Shown: positions 36,180-44,631 of the stretch, in pieces
Position numbering within the stretch: position 1 is the first letter of the stretch
Layout: every line of letters starts with the position of its first letter
Source: Planctomycetota bacterium
GTDB taxonomy: Bacteria; Planctomycetota; UBA8742; UBA2392
Assembly: GCA_025993795.1 (NCBI GenBank)
Contig: JAMQHL010000012.1
Coordinates: 51,382 to 115,381, forward strand
Direction: 5' to 3'
Length of the DNA stretch: 64,000 nt
Program-made: the position numbers and the translations under genes
The notes under the pieces: model-generated
Told to the model about the DNA's origin: nothing
Database searches by the model: none
The model's input: the letters and a program-made list of their open reading frames with translations, nothing else

Positions 36180-38975
36180 ATGCCGAAGGCTACTAGATTG
36201 CGCCCCGTGAGTGACGCACCAGTACTGGGTCGCAGACAGCGCGCACTGACCGCCATGGCGCGGTTTGTGTGCTCGCGGGCATTGTGGATCGTGCTGGCCG
36301 CGCTGGTGCTGGCGCTGGGATCAGTGGTCTACACTGCAATGCGCATCGAGTTCGTCACAGACCGCAACGCGCTTGTTGATCCCGCTGCCGAATACAACCA
36401 GCGCTTTCTTTCATTCCTGAGAGCTTTTGGTGACCAGGAGCTGATGCTGCTCATGATCGGTGAGGCCCCGGGACCGGTCGGTAACCGGGGCTACAACCCG
36501 CGGGTTCCGGGTGATTACACGCGCAGCCGCATGAAAGAGGCAGCAGCCCAGGTCGTGGAGCAACTGAAGCGGCGACCGGACCTGTTCCCGCAGATTGTCC
36601 AGCGTGTGCCTCCTGACCAGTTCGGTGGCACGCGTATGTTGTATCTGCCCGAGCAGGACCTGGACGCCATCGCCAGCCAGGTTGAGAGCTCACGGCCCGT
36701 CGTCGAAAGCATTGCCCACGAACCCTCGTTTAAGGGCCTGCTGCAAGGCATGCGCGAGGGCATTGAGCAGGGTGTCGGAAGCGGCGACGACCAGCAACTC
36801 AGACAAGGGGGCGAGCAATTGCGCCGCCTGCTTGCCGAGATCCGCCAAAGCCTCGCCTCGGCACAGGACTCACCGGCGCCGAGCCAGCTCTTCGCATTCC
36901 GCAGCAGTGATCCGGCCATCGACCCTGACGGCTATCTGTTTCTCTGGGACGGACGGCTGCTGTTTGTCGCGATTCTGCCCAAGCGCAACCCGGGCACGCT
37001 GAACCAGGTAGAGGAACCGCTGGCATATGCCCGCGCCGCGGTTTCCGAAGTTCAGCAGGACTACCCGGAACTCGCGATCGGTCTTACAGGCAGGCCCGTG
37101 ATTTACAGCGACGAAATGGCAGCCAGCAGCCGCGATATGACATGGGCAACCATTTTTGCCGTAGTAGCGGTCGGCTTGATGTTCATCCTGGCGTTTCGCA
37201 GCATTGTGCGGCCGATGCTGGCCGTGTTTTGCCTGGTCCTGGCGCTTGCCTGGACGTTTGGGGCAACAACGCTGCTGATCGGGCACCTGAACATCTTTGC
37301 GATGGTATTTGCCGTCGTGCTGGTCGGGCTGGGCATCGACTTCGGGATTCACCTCCTGAGCCATTACCGCCAGGGCATCTCCCACGGCCTTACCGTGCGC
37401 GAGGCTCTTACAGAGACGTACGCTGAAATCGGCATGGGCACGGTGCTGGGGGCCGTAACCACCGCCGCTGCCCTTTCCACCGCCGCCCTGACGGACTTTC
37501 TGGGCCTGGCTGAGCTGGGGCTGATCTGCGGCATGGGTATCGTGTGCTGCCTGGTTGCCATGCTGGTGGTGTTTCCGGCGATGCTGGTACTGCTGGACGC
37601 GCGACGCGTCGGGGAGGGTAACCCCCTGTTGCGCGCCACCATGCGCGACCACGACGCCAAGCCGGCGCCCCGCCCAGCCGCCGGGGCCGGAGCCCGCCTG
37701 GCAGCGCTGCTGGTCGTGCTGCTGGTGGCAGGAAGTGTCGCGGTCACGGCCGTGGGCATCGGAAACGGCTATGTACCGTTTGACTACAACTTGCTGGACC
37801 TGAACGATCCCGACGCCAAGGGCGTGCACTGGGAAAAGCTGCTCATCGACCACGACCAGCGCGCCAGCTACGCGGTCAGCATCCGCAACAGCCCCGAAGA
37901 GTTGCGCGAACTCGCCCTTCTCTACGACAACCTGCGCGACCAGGGCATCATCGGCAGCACCGAAAGCATGCTGCCACCAGACGAGGCAGCCCGGCGCGTC
38001 CAGCTTGAGCGCATTCACGCGGCGATACCCGGCGGGTTTTCCGACCCCGCCACGCCGGGCGATGCCGCAGGGCTGCGCGGCGCGGCCCGCAGCCTGCAGT
38101 CAGCGCTGCGCCAGTTGGCGACTCGCGGTCCAGGTTTTGAGGCGGCCTTTGCCGACGCGGCGACCGAGGCTGGTGCGATTGTGGAGCTGGCAAAGCAACG
38201 CCCCGCGCACGTGGACGCCCGCCTGCGGGAGATTGAGCCGCTGTTTTTCGGCGCACTGGTGCGGCAGCTGCGTGAACTGCAACGCGACGCAAACCCGCCG
38301 CCGGTCACCGCTGATTCGTTGCCTCCGGTGCTGGCTTCGCGTTATGTCGGCACCGGCCCTGAGGGCGAAACGCTTTACGCACTGTATGTGTACCCGGCCA
38401 AGAATGCCTGGATTCGCGAGAACGCCGGCGAGTTCAATGCAGCCGTGCTGGCCATAGATCCGCAGGCAACCGGGGTCACGATTCAGATTCACGAGAGCGG
38501 CAGCCTGATTGTCGACGGTTTCGGCAAGAGCGTGCTGTACGCGATGATTGCGATCTTGCTGCTGCTGCTGCTGGACCTGCGCCGTCCGCTGGCGATGCTG
38601 ATTGCCCTGTTTCCGTTGTTTACCAGCTTGTCCGTGCTGCTGGGCGTGATGACGCTGACCGACCTGTCGTTCAACTTCGCCAACTTTTTTGGTGTCCCGA
38701 TTCTGATCGGCACGACGGTAGACGCCGGCGTATACCTGGTGCACGCACAGCGCCATGGCGACCCCCGCCGCACCTTGGCGCAGACCCGTGGCGCCTGCCT
38801 GCTGTGCGGCCTGACCACGTTGTTCGGGTTTGGAGCGCTGGTCAGCGCCAGTCATACGGGCATCGTTTCGCTTGGCCTGGTGCTAGTGATCGGCGCCGTC
38901 GCCAGCATCCTCGCAAGCTACTTTGCAGTTCCGGTCGTTCTTGCCTGGTTCAATGAAAGAGGAACCCGAATCTAG
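36180..38975 (+). CDS. HpnN-like RND/MMPL family transporter
   Basis: The 931-residue protein has two MMPL/SSD halves. Each has a large periplasmic domain after a first membrane helix (about residues 35-55) and then a cluster of five helices. Diagnostic features are RIEFVTDRNALVDP just after TM1, the mid-helix acidic motif GLGIDFGIHLLSHYRQG in the first half and GTTVDAGVYLVHAQR in the second. HpnN shuttles hopanoids from the inner to the outer membrane. The motif after TM1 closely follows HpnN, but many RND proteins in such lineages share it. The ATG at 36180 is used; a GTG at 36207 is an alternative. Confidence 0.8.
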   Translation: MPKATRLRPVSDAPVLGRRQRALTAMARFVCSRALWIVLAALVLALGSVVYTAMRIEFVTDRNALVDPAAEYNQRFLSFLRAFGDQELMLLMIGEAPGPVGNRGYNPRVPGDYTRSRMKEAAAQVVEQLKRRPDLFPQIVQRVPPDQFGGTRMLYLPEQDLDAIASQVESSRPVVESIAHEPSFKGLLQGMREGIEQGVGSGDDQQLRQGGEQLRRLLAEIRQSLASAQDSPAPSQLFAFRSSDPAIDPDGYLFLWDGRLLFVAILPKRNPGTLNQVEEPLAYARAAVSEVQQDYPELAIGLTGRPVIYSDEMAASSRDMTWATIFAVVAVGLMFILAFRSIVRPMLAVFCLVLALAWTFGATTLLIGHLNIFAMVFAVVLVGLGIDFGIHLLSHYRQGISHGLTVREALTETYAEIGMGTVLGAVTTAAALSTAALTDFLGLAELGLICGMGIVCCLVAMLVVFPAMLVLLDARRVGEGNPLLRATMRDHDAKPAPRPAAGAGARLAALLVVLLVAGSVAVTAVGIGNGYVPFDYNLLDLNDPDAKGVHWEKLLIDHDQRASYAVSIRNSPEELRELALLYDNLRDQGIIGSTESMLPPDEAARRVQLERIHAAIPGGFSDPATPGDAAGLRGAARSLQSALRQLATRGPGFEAAFADAATEAGAIVELAKQRPAHVDARLREIEPLFFGALVRQLRELQRDANPPPVTADSLPPVLASRYVGTGPEGETLYALYVYPAKNAWIRENAGEFNAAVLAIDPQATGVTIQIHESGSLIVDGFGKSVLYAMIAILLLLLLDLRRPLAMLIALFPLFTSLSVLLGVMTLTDLSFNFANFFGVPILIGTTVDAGVYLVHAQRHGDPRRTLAQTRGACLLCGLTTLFGFGALVSASHTGIVSLGLVLVIGAVASILASYFAVPVVLAWFNERGTRI

Positions 38976-39063
38976 GCGTTAGTACTGGTGACTACGGCCA
39001 TGCCGGAGGATTGGCAGCGCCAGTCGGCAGTCTGATTCGCTACAATGACTGATGAGGGTTTAC

Positions 39064-39909
39064 ATGCGCGTACCTGCAGCCTGTCTTGCCGTGACCGCCG
39101 CGCTGATGCTTGCGGCAGGGGCTCCGTTTGCCCAGGACAAGCCCGCAGAGGTCGGGCTTGCCGTGTACAAACCCGGCGAGAAATACGCCACCGATGAGCA
39201 GGCCGGAGAAGCCATCGACAAGTTGGCTGGGCACCTTTCGGGCGACAAGGCAACCTTCAAGCGCCGGGGCGTGCGCAACAACCCGACCGAGGCCTTGAAG
39301 CTGTTCAAAGATGACAAGCATCCGGTAGCTGTCGGTATCGTAAGCCCCGCGTTCTATTTCGCGAATAAGGATACGCTCAAGCTGACGGCACTGGCCGAGG
39401 CCCGGCGCGGAAACGCAGACGGCGCGCGCTACACGCTGGTAGGTAAGAGCGCGACCGAAAACTACCCCGAGGGCAAACGCATCGCCACATCCCTTACTGC
39501 AGAAAAGGAATGGCTCAACAGAGTGGTCTTGCCGGCACCAGAAAATGCCAAGCCGGTGCAGTGGGTGCAGTACGACAACCTGTTTGACGCGGCCTACGAG
39601 ATCATTGACGGCGAAGACGACGCACCGGACTTTGTTCTGGCAGACAGCATTTCTTTGCAAGCGATCCAGAAAGACGATGATCTCAAAGTGCTAAAGCACG
39701 GTCTGCAAAGCGAGTTGCTGCCGCAGGACCTGGTGGTCGAAGTAGACAGCCGCCTGGGTGCGGCACGCGAGCCGATGCTGAAGGCACTGAACGAACTGGA
39801 CAAGACCGACGCGGGCAGGAAGGTCGGCGAGTTGATCCAGTCACCAACGTTCCAGAAGCCCGACGCGGCGCGCCTTGAAAAGGCAGGGAAATTGTGGGCA
39901 AGGAAGTGA
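39064..39909 (+). CDS. PhnD-like periplasmic substrate-binding protein
   Basis: A signal peptide (VTAALMLAAGAPFAQ) precedes a two-lobed binding-protein sequence of the phosphate/phosphonate PhnD type: VGLAVYKPGEKY, a hinge-like VAVGIVSPAFYFAN, LVGKSATENYPEGKRI, VQYDNLFDAAYEIIDG and DFVLADSISLQAI. GAGGG lies five bases before the ATG at 39064; an ATG at 39052 also exists. No ABC permease or ATPase is adjacent. Instead it overlaps by 16 bp a TatT-like lipoprotein gene, so the pair may work together in sensing or uptake. The ligand is unknown. Confidence 0.65.
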   Translation: MRVPAACLAVTAALMLAAGAPFAQDKPAEVGLAVYKPGEKYATDEQAGEAIDKLAGHLSGDKATFKRRGVRNNPTEALKLFKDDKHPVAVGIVSPAFYFANKDTLKLTALAEARRGNADGARYTLVGKSATENYPEGKRIATSLTAEKEWLNRVVLPAPENAKPVQWVQYDNLFDAAYEIIDGEDDAPDFVLADSISLQAIQKDDDLKVLKHGLQSELLPQDLVVEVDSRLGAAREPMLKALNELDKTDAGRKVGELIQSPTFQKPDAARLEKAGKLWARK

Positions 39910-40733
39910 ACAAAGCTCAGTGGCTCGGGATGTCCGCGTTTCTCGCGCTGGGGTTGCTATTTGTATCCTGCCGTCAGGTCCCCAATGACACGCTGAACGG
40001 CGGCAGCGGCGGCGAACATGTGCGATACTCGCGCCTGGTGCAGGAGGCCCGCGACGCCTTTGAGAGCAGCCCTCGCCAGGTTGCCGACGTTGAGCTGGCG
40101 GCTGCGCGTTTCGGCGAGGCCCTGGGCATTCGCACCGATGAGTATGCGACACTGTGGCTTGCGGCGCGCGCTTGTGCCTGGCTGGGCGAGTATGCCGGCG
40201 ACAAGAGCGTGCGCGAAGCTTATGTGCGCCGCGGGCTGACCTGGGTGAACACCGCCCTGAAGGTCAACCCTGAGGGCGTCGAAGGGCAGTTCTACCACGG
40301 CGTGTTGAGCGGATTGCTTGGCGACCTAGACAACAGCTACGGCATGGATGCGGTGAAACAGATCGAAGCGCGCATGACCCTGCTGATTGACAGAGGCACC
40401 GACATCGCTCACGGCGGCCCGCAGCGCGTGTTCGGGCTGCTGCTGCTGCGCGCGCCCGGCCCGCCGGCCAGTATTGGCAGCCTGCGCAACGCCCGCAAAC
40501 AGCTTGAGCATGCGGTTGAGATCGCGCCGCAGTGGCCCGAGAACCAGCTTTACCTGGCCGAGTGTGAGTTCGCCTGGGCCAGAGACAAGGACAAGCCCGA
40601 GTTCGCAACCCGGGCGCGTGAACGCCTTGAGCGCCACCTGCTTGGTGCCGATGCGCCAATGCCAACCGGCGTGGGCCATGAGTGGGATGCATGGCAGGCC
40701 AATGCCCGCAAACTGCTCCGCGACAACTCGTGA
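39894..40733 (+). CDS. TRAP transporter TatT-component-like lipoprotein
   Basis: The GTG start lies within the end of the PhnD-like gene. The 279-residue product has an N-terminal hydrophobic segment ending LLFVSC (Cys26), a plausible but weak lipobox. A helical repeat domain follows with LAARACAWLGEYAGDKSVREAYVRR, TALKVNPEGVEGQFYHGV and IAPQWPENQLYLAE. This matches the TPR-like TatT family that accompanies some TRAP-type solute receptors in the periplasm. No TRAP membrane subunits are present. Its co-expression with a binding protein supports a role in solute capture. Confidence 0.65.
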   Translation: MGKEVNKAQWLGMSAFLALGLLFVSCRQVPNDTLNGGSGGEHVRYSRLVQEARDAFESSPRQVADVELAAARFGEALGIRTDEYATLWLAARACAWLGEYAGDKSVREAYVRRGLTWVNTALKVNPEGVEGQFYHGVLSGLLGDLDNSYGMDAVKQIEARMTLLIDRGTDIAHGGPQRVFGLLLLRAPGPPASIGSLRNARKQLEHAVEIAPQWPENQLYLAECEFAWARDKDKPEFATRARERLERHLLGADAPMPTGVGHEWDAWQANARKLLRDNS

Positions 40734-40817
40734 ACCGCGGACCGGTCGCGCCGCCAGTGGCGAGTCTTGCCGCTTCCGCTATTCTGTGGGCCCTTGCCAC
40801 CTGCGCACTGGCCGCCG

Positions 40818-41591
40818 ATGCTTTTCGACACCCACTGCCATATCAACTTCGCTGACTTCAGCGCCGACTTCGACGCCATGCTGGAACGCGCCGCCGTTGC
40901 CGGTGTCTCAAGCATGCTCTGCATCGGCATGCAACCGACCGGAGGACGCGATGCCATCAATCTTGCACGCCGCTACCCGGGCCGAATTCACGCCAGCGTC
41001 GGGTGCCATCCCTACGATGCGATTCACTACACGGTGCAAGTCGCCCGCGAGTTCCGCGAACTGCTTTCGCAGCCAGAGGTCGTGCTGTTCGGAGAAATGG
41101 GCATCGACGCCGTCAAGTCGCCGTCTCCCCTGGCCGACCAGGAACGCGCCTTTGAACAGCAGCTTGAACTCGCCGGCGAACTGGACTTGCCCGTCTGCAT
41201 TCACAGCCGCGAAGCCTTCCCGATCTGCTCGCGGATCATTCGCAAGGTGCATCCGCGCGGCTGGAAGGGTTTCGCTCACTGCTTCTCGGATGGCCCCGAC
41301 GAGGCCCTGGGCTGGAAAGAGCTTGGCTTCAAGATCAGTTTTGCAGGGCAGATCACCTTCAAGAACAAGTCCTGCGACATCATTCGCGATGCCGCGCGCG
41401 CCATTACGCCCGATGACGCGGTGATTGAGACTGACGCGCCGTTTCTCGCGCCCCAATCGCAGCGGGGCAAGCGCAATGAGCCCGCGTTCGTGAAGCACAC
41501 GGCCGAAAAGCTGGCCGAAATCTGGGGAATCACACCGCTGGAGGCGTCCACCCGCACCACGGCCAATGCCCGCGCCGTGCTTGGCCTGTAG
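40818..41591 (+). CDS. tatD: TatD family metal-dependent deoxyribonuclease
   Basis: The 257-residue TIM-barrel hydrolase has the metal-ligand set of the TatD family: DTHCHINF at the start, ASVGCHPYDA, EMGIDAV with the bridging Glu, LPVCIHSREAF, GFAHCFSDG and ETDAPFLAPQ. These enzymes act as 3'-5' exonucleases or DNA-repair nucleases in the cytoplasm. The ATG at 40818 fits the usual N-terminus MLFDTHCH. It is convergent with mutL, separated by 12 bp, and lies 84 bp after the TatT-like gene. Confidence 0.92.
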   Translation: MLFDTHCHINFADFSADFDAMLERAAVAGVSSMLCIGMQPTGGRDAINLARRYPGRIHASVGCHPYDAIHYTVQVAREFRELLSQPEVVLFGEMGIDAVKSPSPLADQERAFEQQLELAGELDLPVCIHSREAFPICSRIIRKVHPRGWKGFAHCFSDGPDEALGWKELGFKISFAGQITFKNKSCDIIRDAARAITPDDAVIETDAPFLAPQSQRGKRNEPAFVKHTAEKLAEIWGITPLEASTRTTANARAVLGL

Positions 41592-41603
41592 GGTCACTGC
41601 TGC

Positions 41604-43478
41604 CTACCGCCGGTGAAACAGTTTCTCGAGATCCGTGAAGCTGAGCTTGTATGTGGTCGGCCGGCCGTGCGGGCACGAAAACGTGTGGGGAACCGTCTCT
41701 CCCAGTCGCAAGAGGTCCAGAATCTGGCGCGGCTCAAGCGAATCGCCCGCCTTGATGGCGGCTTTGCACGCGACCATTTCTACCATCGCCTTGCGCAGGG
41801 CCTGGGGCGTCGGCGGCGTGCGATCATTGGCCAGCTCTTCGAGGATCTCCTGCACGACATCGTTGTGCCGGCTGCTGACACTGTACTTGGGCACGGCCAC
41901 AAGCGCCCAGCCGCCCGCCGTCTGCACGACGTCAAACCCGAACTCGCGCAGCGTCTCGCGGTTTGCATCGACCAATGCCGCCGCCGACAGCGAGAGGTTC
42001 AACGGCGTCGGCACCAGCAACTTCTGGCGCTCAAGGGGCTGTGTGGTGATGCGGTGCTCAAGCAGCCAGTAAAGGATGCGCTCGTGGTATGCATGCTGGT
42101 CAATGATCACCATGCCGTCCGGCGTCTCGACCACGACAAACGTTGAAGCAACCTGAAACAGCGCTCGGGCTTTTTCAAGCAGGCTGTGGTCGGAAGTCGG
42201 TGGGCGGGGAGACGCTGCTTGTGATTGGGGAATCGACGGCGACTCATTTGCGATTCCCGATTCCCGGATCCCGACAACCGGTTCTCGCACTTCAAACCGC
42301 GAAACCGCAGGGCCGATGGCTTGCTCCAAAACGCTGCGGGCCTCACACCAGCGGTGCTCCGCTTCGCGAGCCTTGGCCTCGCTCTCGCCGTCAAACAGGC
42401 GCTGCTCCAGGTCGTGGCGGGGCTCGTAGTCAGTATCCGGCCGGGCTTGCGGCGCGAAAACAGCACCCGGTTTCAGGCTGGGCAACACGCCCGCACGCAG
42501 CAGCTTTTCGGTTAGCGCACTCTTAATCAGCGAGAAAATGCGGTTCTGCTCAAGCAGGCGTACTTCCGTCTTGGCAGGATGCACGTTCACATCCACGCTT
42601 TCCGGCGGAACCGTGACGAACAGAACCGCAATCGGGTAGCGCCCCGGCGGCACGAACTCGCGATAGGCCAGCAGCGCAGCCTGGACCAGCGAACGGTCCT
42701 TGATCAGCCGTCGATTCACGTACAGTAGCAGGCCCTTGCTGTTCGGGCGATTGGCGCCCGGGGGCGACAGGTAGCCGTCAAGCCGCCCGTACATCTCGTG
42801 TTCATGGACCTCCAGCATGCCCTCGGGGAAACGGTCGCCGAACAGCGCGCGGATGCGCTCTACAGGCTGCTGGCGTGGCGGCACCTCAAAGGCCTTGCGC
42901 TCGCCGTGGCGCAGGCTGAACCCGACTTCGGGGTTGGCGGCGGCAAGCACTGCCAGCCATTCGACCACGTGGCTGAACTCGGTACTGTCACCCTTGAGCC
43001 AGCGGCGCCGCGCAGGCACGTTGTAGAACAGGTCGCGAATCTCTACGACGGTGCCGAAGTCGCCTGCGGCTTCGCGCACGTCCGACTGTCTGCCGCCGGC
43101 GCACTCGAGGTGCAGCGCTGCCGGCGCGCCGCGCTGCCGGGTGGTGAGGCTCGCCCGGGCCACGCTTTGAATGCTGGCCAGCGCCTCGCCGCGAAAGCCG
43201 CAGGTTTCGATGTGAAACAGGTCGTCGGCGTCGGCGATCTTGCTGGTGGCATGCGCTTCAAAGGCCAGGGCCAGATCCTCGGCGCCCATGCCATCGCCGT
43301 CATCTGCAACGCGAATCAGTGTCTTGCCCGCGTCGATGAGCTGCACGTCGATACGGGTTGCACCGGCATCAAGGGAGTTCTCAACCAGCTCTTTGACTAC
43401 ACTGGCCGGGCGTTCAACAACCTCGCCGGCGGCGATCTTGTTGGCAAGTTCTGGAGGAAGCAGACGAATACGGGCCAT
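41604..43478 (-). CDS. mutL: DNA mismatch repair protein MutL
   Basis: MutL couples MutS mismatch recognition to strand incision. The GHKL ATPase domain is intact: ELANKIAAGEVVERPASVVK, VENSLDAGAT, ADDGDGMGAEDL and GFRGEALASI. The C-terminal domain has DQHAYHERILYW, ACKAAIKAGDSL and SCPHGRPTTYKLS, which are the endonuclease-type motifs seen in organisms without MutH. In the first of these, the final Glu of DQHA(X)2E(X)4E is replaced by Trp. The protein is 624 residues with a normal-sized linker. No mutS is nearby. Translation starts at ATG 43478. Confidence 0.94.
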   Translation of the reverse strand: MARIRLLPPELANKIAAGEVVERPASVVKELVENSLDAGATRIDVQLIDAGKTLIRVADDGDGMGAEDLALAFEAHATSKIADADDLFHIETCGFRGEALASIQSVARASLTTRQRGAPAALHLECAGGRQSDVREAAGDFGTVVEIRDLFYNVPARRRWLKGDSTEFSHVVEWLAVLAAANPEVGFSLRHGERKAFEVPPRQQPVERIRALFGDRFPEGMLEVHEHEMYGRLDGYLSPPGANRPNSKGLLLYVNRRLIKDRSLVQAALLAYREFVPPGRYPIAVLFVTVPPESVDVNVHPAKTEVRLLEQNRIFSLIKSALTEKLLRAGVLPSLKPGAVFAPQARPDTDYEPRHDLEQRLFDGESEAKAREAEHRWCEARSVLEQAIGPAVSRFEVREPVVGIRESGIANESPSIPQSQAASPRPPTSDHSLLEKARALFQVASTFVVVETPDGMVIIDQHAYHERILYWLLEHRITTQPLERQKLLVPTPLNLSLSAAALVDANRETLREFGFDVVQTAGGWALVAVPKYSVSSRHNDVVQEILEELANDRTPPTPQALRKAMVEMVACKAAIKAGDSLEPRQILDLLRLGETVPHTFSCPHGRPTTYKLSFTDLEKLFHRR

Positions 43479-43952
43479 GTTGCGATACTAGCGAACAAGA
43501 CGACACCACAAGCCCTGTCGAGAGGATGTTAGCCCCCGTGGATAAGCGCGATTTCTGCGGCTTGGTACTTGGGGCTTGGGAGCAGGGGCAGGGTTGAACA
43601 AACGGCTCGAGACTTCACGCTGCCGGCATATGGCCACGCCCAAGCCAGATTCCCGACGTTCGGGGCGCTGCAATGCACGAACCTGCTCCTCCGGACGACG
43701 CAACTGCGACCATCGGTTGCCGCTGAGCACAACGCGGCTGTCACAACAAGAATTCCATGAATTCATTTCATTGCCCGCACCAACGCGCCAAGGCCTGAGA
43801 ACCGCGATGCCAAACGAATCAAGCGTCGCTCTGGGCCATTCAACGACGGATGCCACCTGTGCAAACTGGCACATTTCTATTGACACAATCGAGATTATTC
43901 GTATTGGCGTGAAGCTCGACACCGGTCTGTCGGAAAGATTCGGAGGTATTCC
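43479..43952 (+). other. 474-bp stretch without a convincing gene
   Basis: Open frames here lack a ribosome-binding site and have no recognisable motif. The right half is richer in A and T than the surroundings. It contains a 10-bp palindrome ATGAATTCAT (43757-43766) and a promoter-like sequence upstream of the histone-like gene. A regulatory region with a long 5' leader or a small RNA is possible, but I see no stable structure. Confidence 0.4.
43880..43907 (+). promoter_or_regulatory. Candidate promoter for the histone H1-like gene
   Basis: A perfect -35 box TTGACA (43880-43885) is followed after 16 bases by TATTGG (43902-43907), a weak -10. It lies about 45 bases before the ATG at 43953 in an A/T-rich patch. 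Confidence 0.35.
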
Positions 43953-44585
43953 ATGGCTGCAAAGACTGCTCAGCGCAAGCCCGCCAAGAAGTCAACGGCA
44001 CGCAAGAAATCCGTCCGCAAACCGGCGAAGAAGGCGGCGAAGAAGCCACGCAAGGTAGCGAAGGTCGCGAAGAAGAAGGCCGTCAATAAGGCGGCAAAGA
44101 AAACTCCAAAGAAGGCCGCAAAGAAGGCCGCCAGAAAACCAGTCAAGAAGCCCGCAAAGAAGACCCGGAACAAGACGGCACGGAAGTCCGTGAAACCGCA
44201 ATGCGTTAAGAAGGTCGCCAAGCCAACAGCGACGAAAGCAACCAGTACCGCACCCAGGCAAGAAACCGGAAACAAAAACTCAATGCCCGCAAAAAAGTCG
44301 CCCTCGGCCAAGAAACCCGAGGCCAAGCCAGTGAACAAGCAGACCAAGAAAGAACCCGTAGGCGCCGCCGCTTCCCCCACCAATCGCCAGCCCGGTGCTG
44401 CGCTGCCGAGCGAGCCATCTGACGTGGACGATTACGAAGCCATGCGCCAGGCAGCGGTTGAGCCGTTCAAGCGCGCCGGCCAGGCACCCAAGCCAAGCAC
44501 AGCGGGCCGGCTTTTCGACGATGAAGCAGAACTCGAGAACTACGACCCACTGTTCGACGAAGTTTCGGAAGAGAGCGACGAGTAG
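43953..44585 (+). CDS. Histone H1-like Lys/Ala-rich DNA-binding protein with acidic tail
   Basis: The 210-residue protein starts after a strong GGAGG. Residues 1-90 are almost only Lys, Ala, Pro, Arg and Val in PAKK/KAAKK repeats, as in the Hc1/H1-like nucleoid proteins of Chlamydia, Bordetella and Planctomycetes. Residues 90-145 are a disordered Pro/Lys/Thr linker. From about 150 the composition switches, and the last 25 residues (188-210) are strongly acidic. The basic part should coat DNA. The acidic tail may bind it intramolecularly or recruit partners (inference). Repeats make length variation between strains likely. It lies 46 bp upstream of tyrS. Confidence 0.8.
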   Translation: MAAKTAQRKPAKKSTARKKSVRKPAKKAAKKPRKVAKVAKKKAVNKAAKKTPKKAAKKAARKPVKKPAKKTRNKTARKSVKPQCVKKVAKPTATKATSTAPRQETGNKNSMPAKKSPSAKKPEAKPVNKQTKKEPVGAAASPTNRQPGAALPSEPSDVDDYEAMRQAAVEPFKRAGQAPKPSTAGRLFDDEAELENYDPLFDEVSEESDE

Positions 44586-44631
44586 TTGGCTGCCGGCAAC
44601 TGTTGGCCTTCACGAAATCGCAAGCTGAACA

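Noticed and set aside
43576..44058. An ORF overlapping the start of the histone-like gene in another frame
   Set aside because: It overlaps a gene with a strong GGAGG and clear composition, has Arg-runs that are only the frame-shifted Lys codons, and shows no recognisable domain.
43971..44175. A DNA tandem repeat array or CRISPR-like element
   Set aside because: The repetitiveness comes from AAG/GCC codons for Lys and Ala in the histone-like protein; there are no regular spacers.
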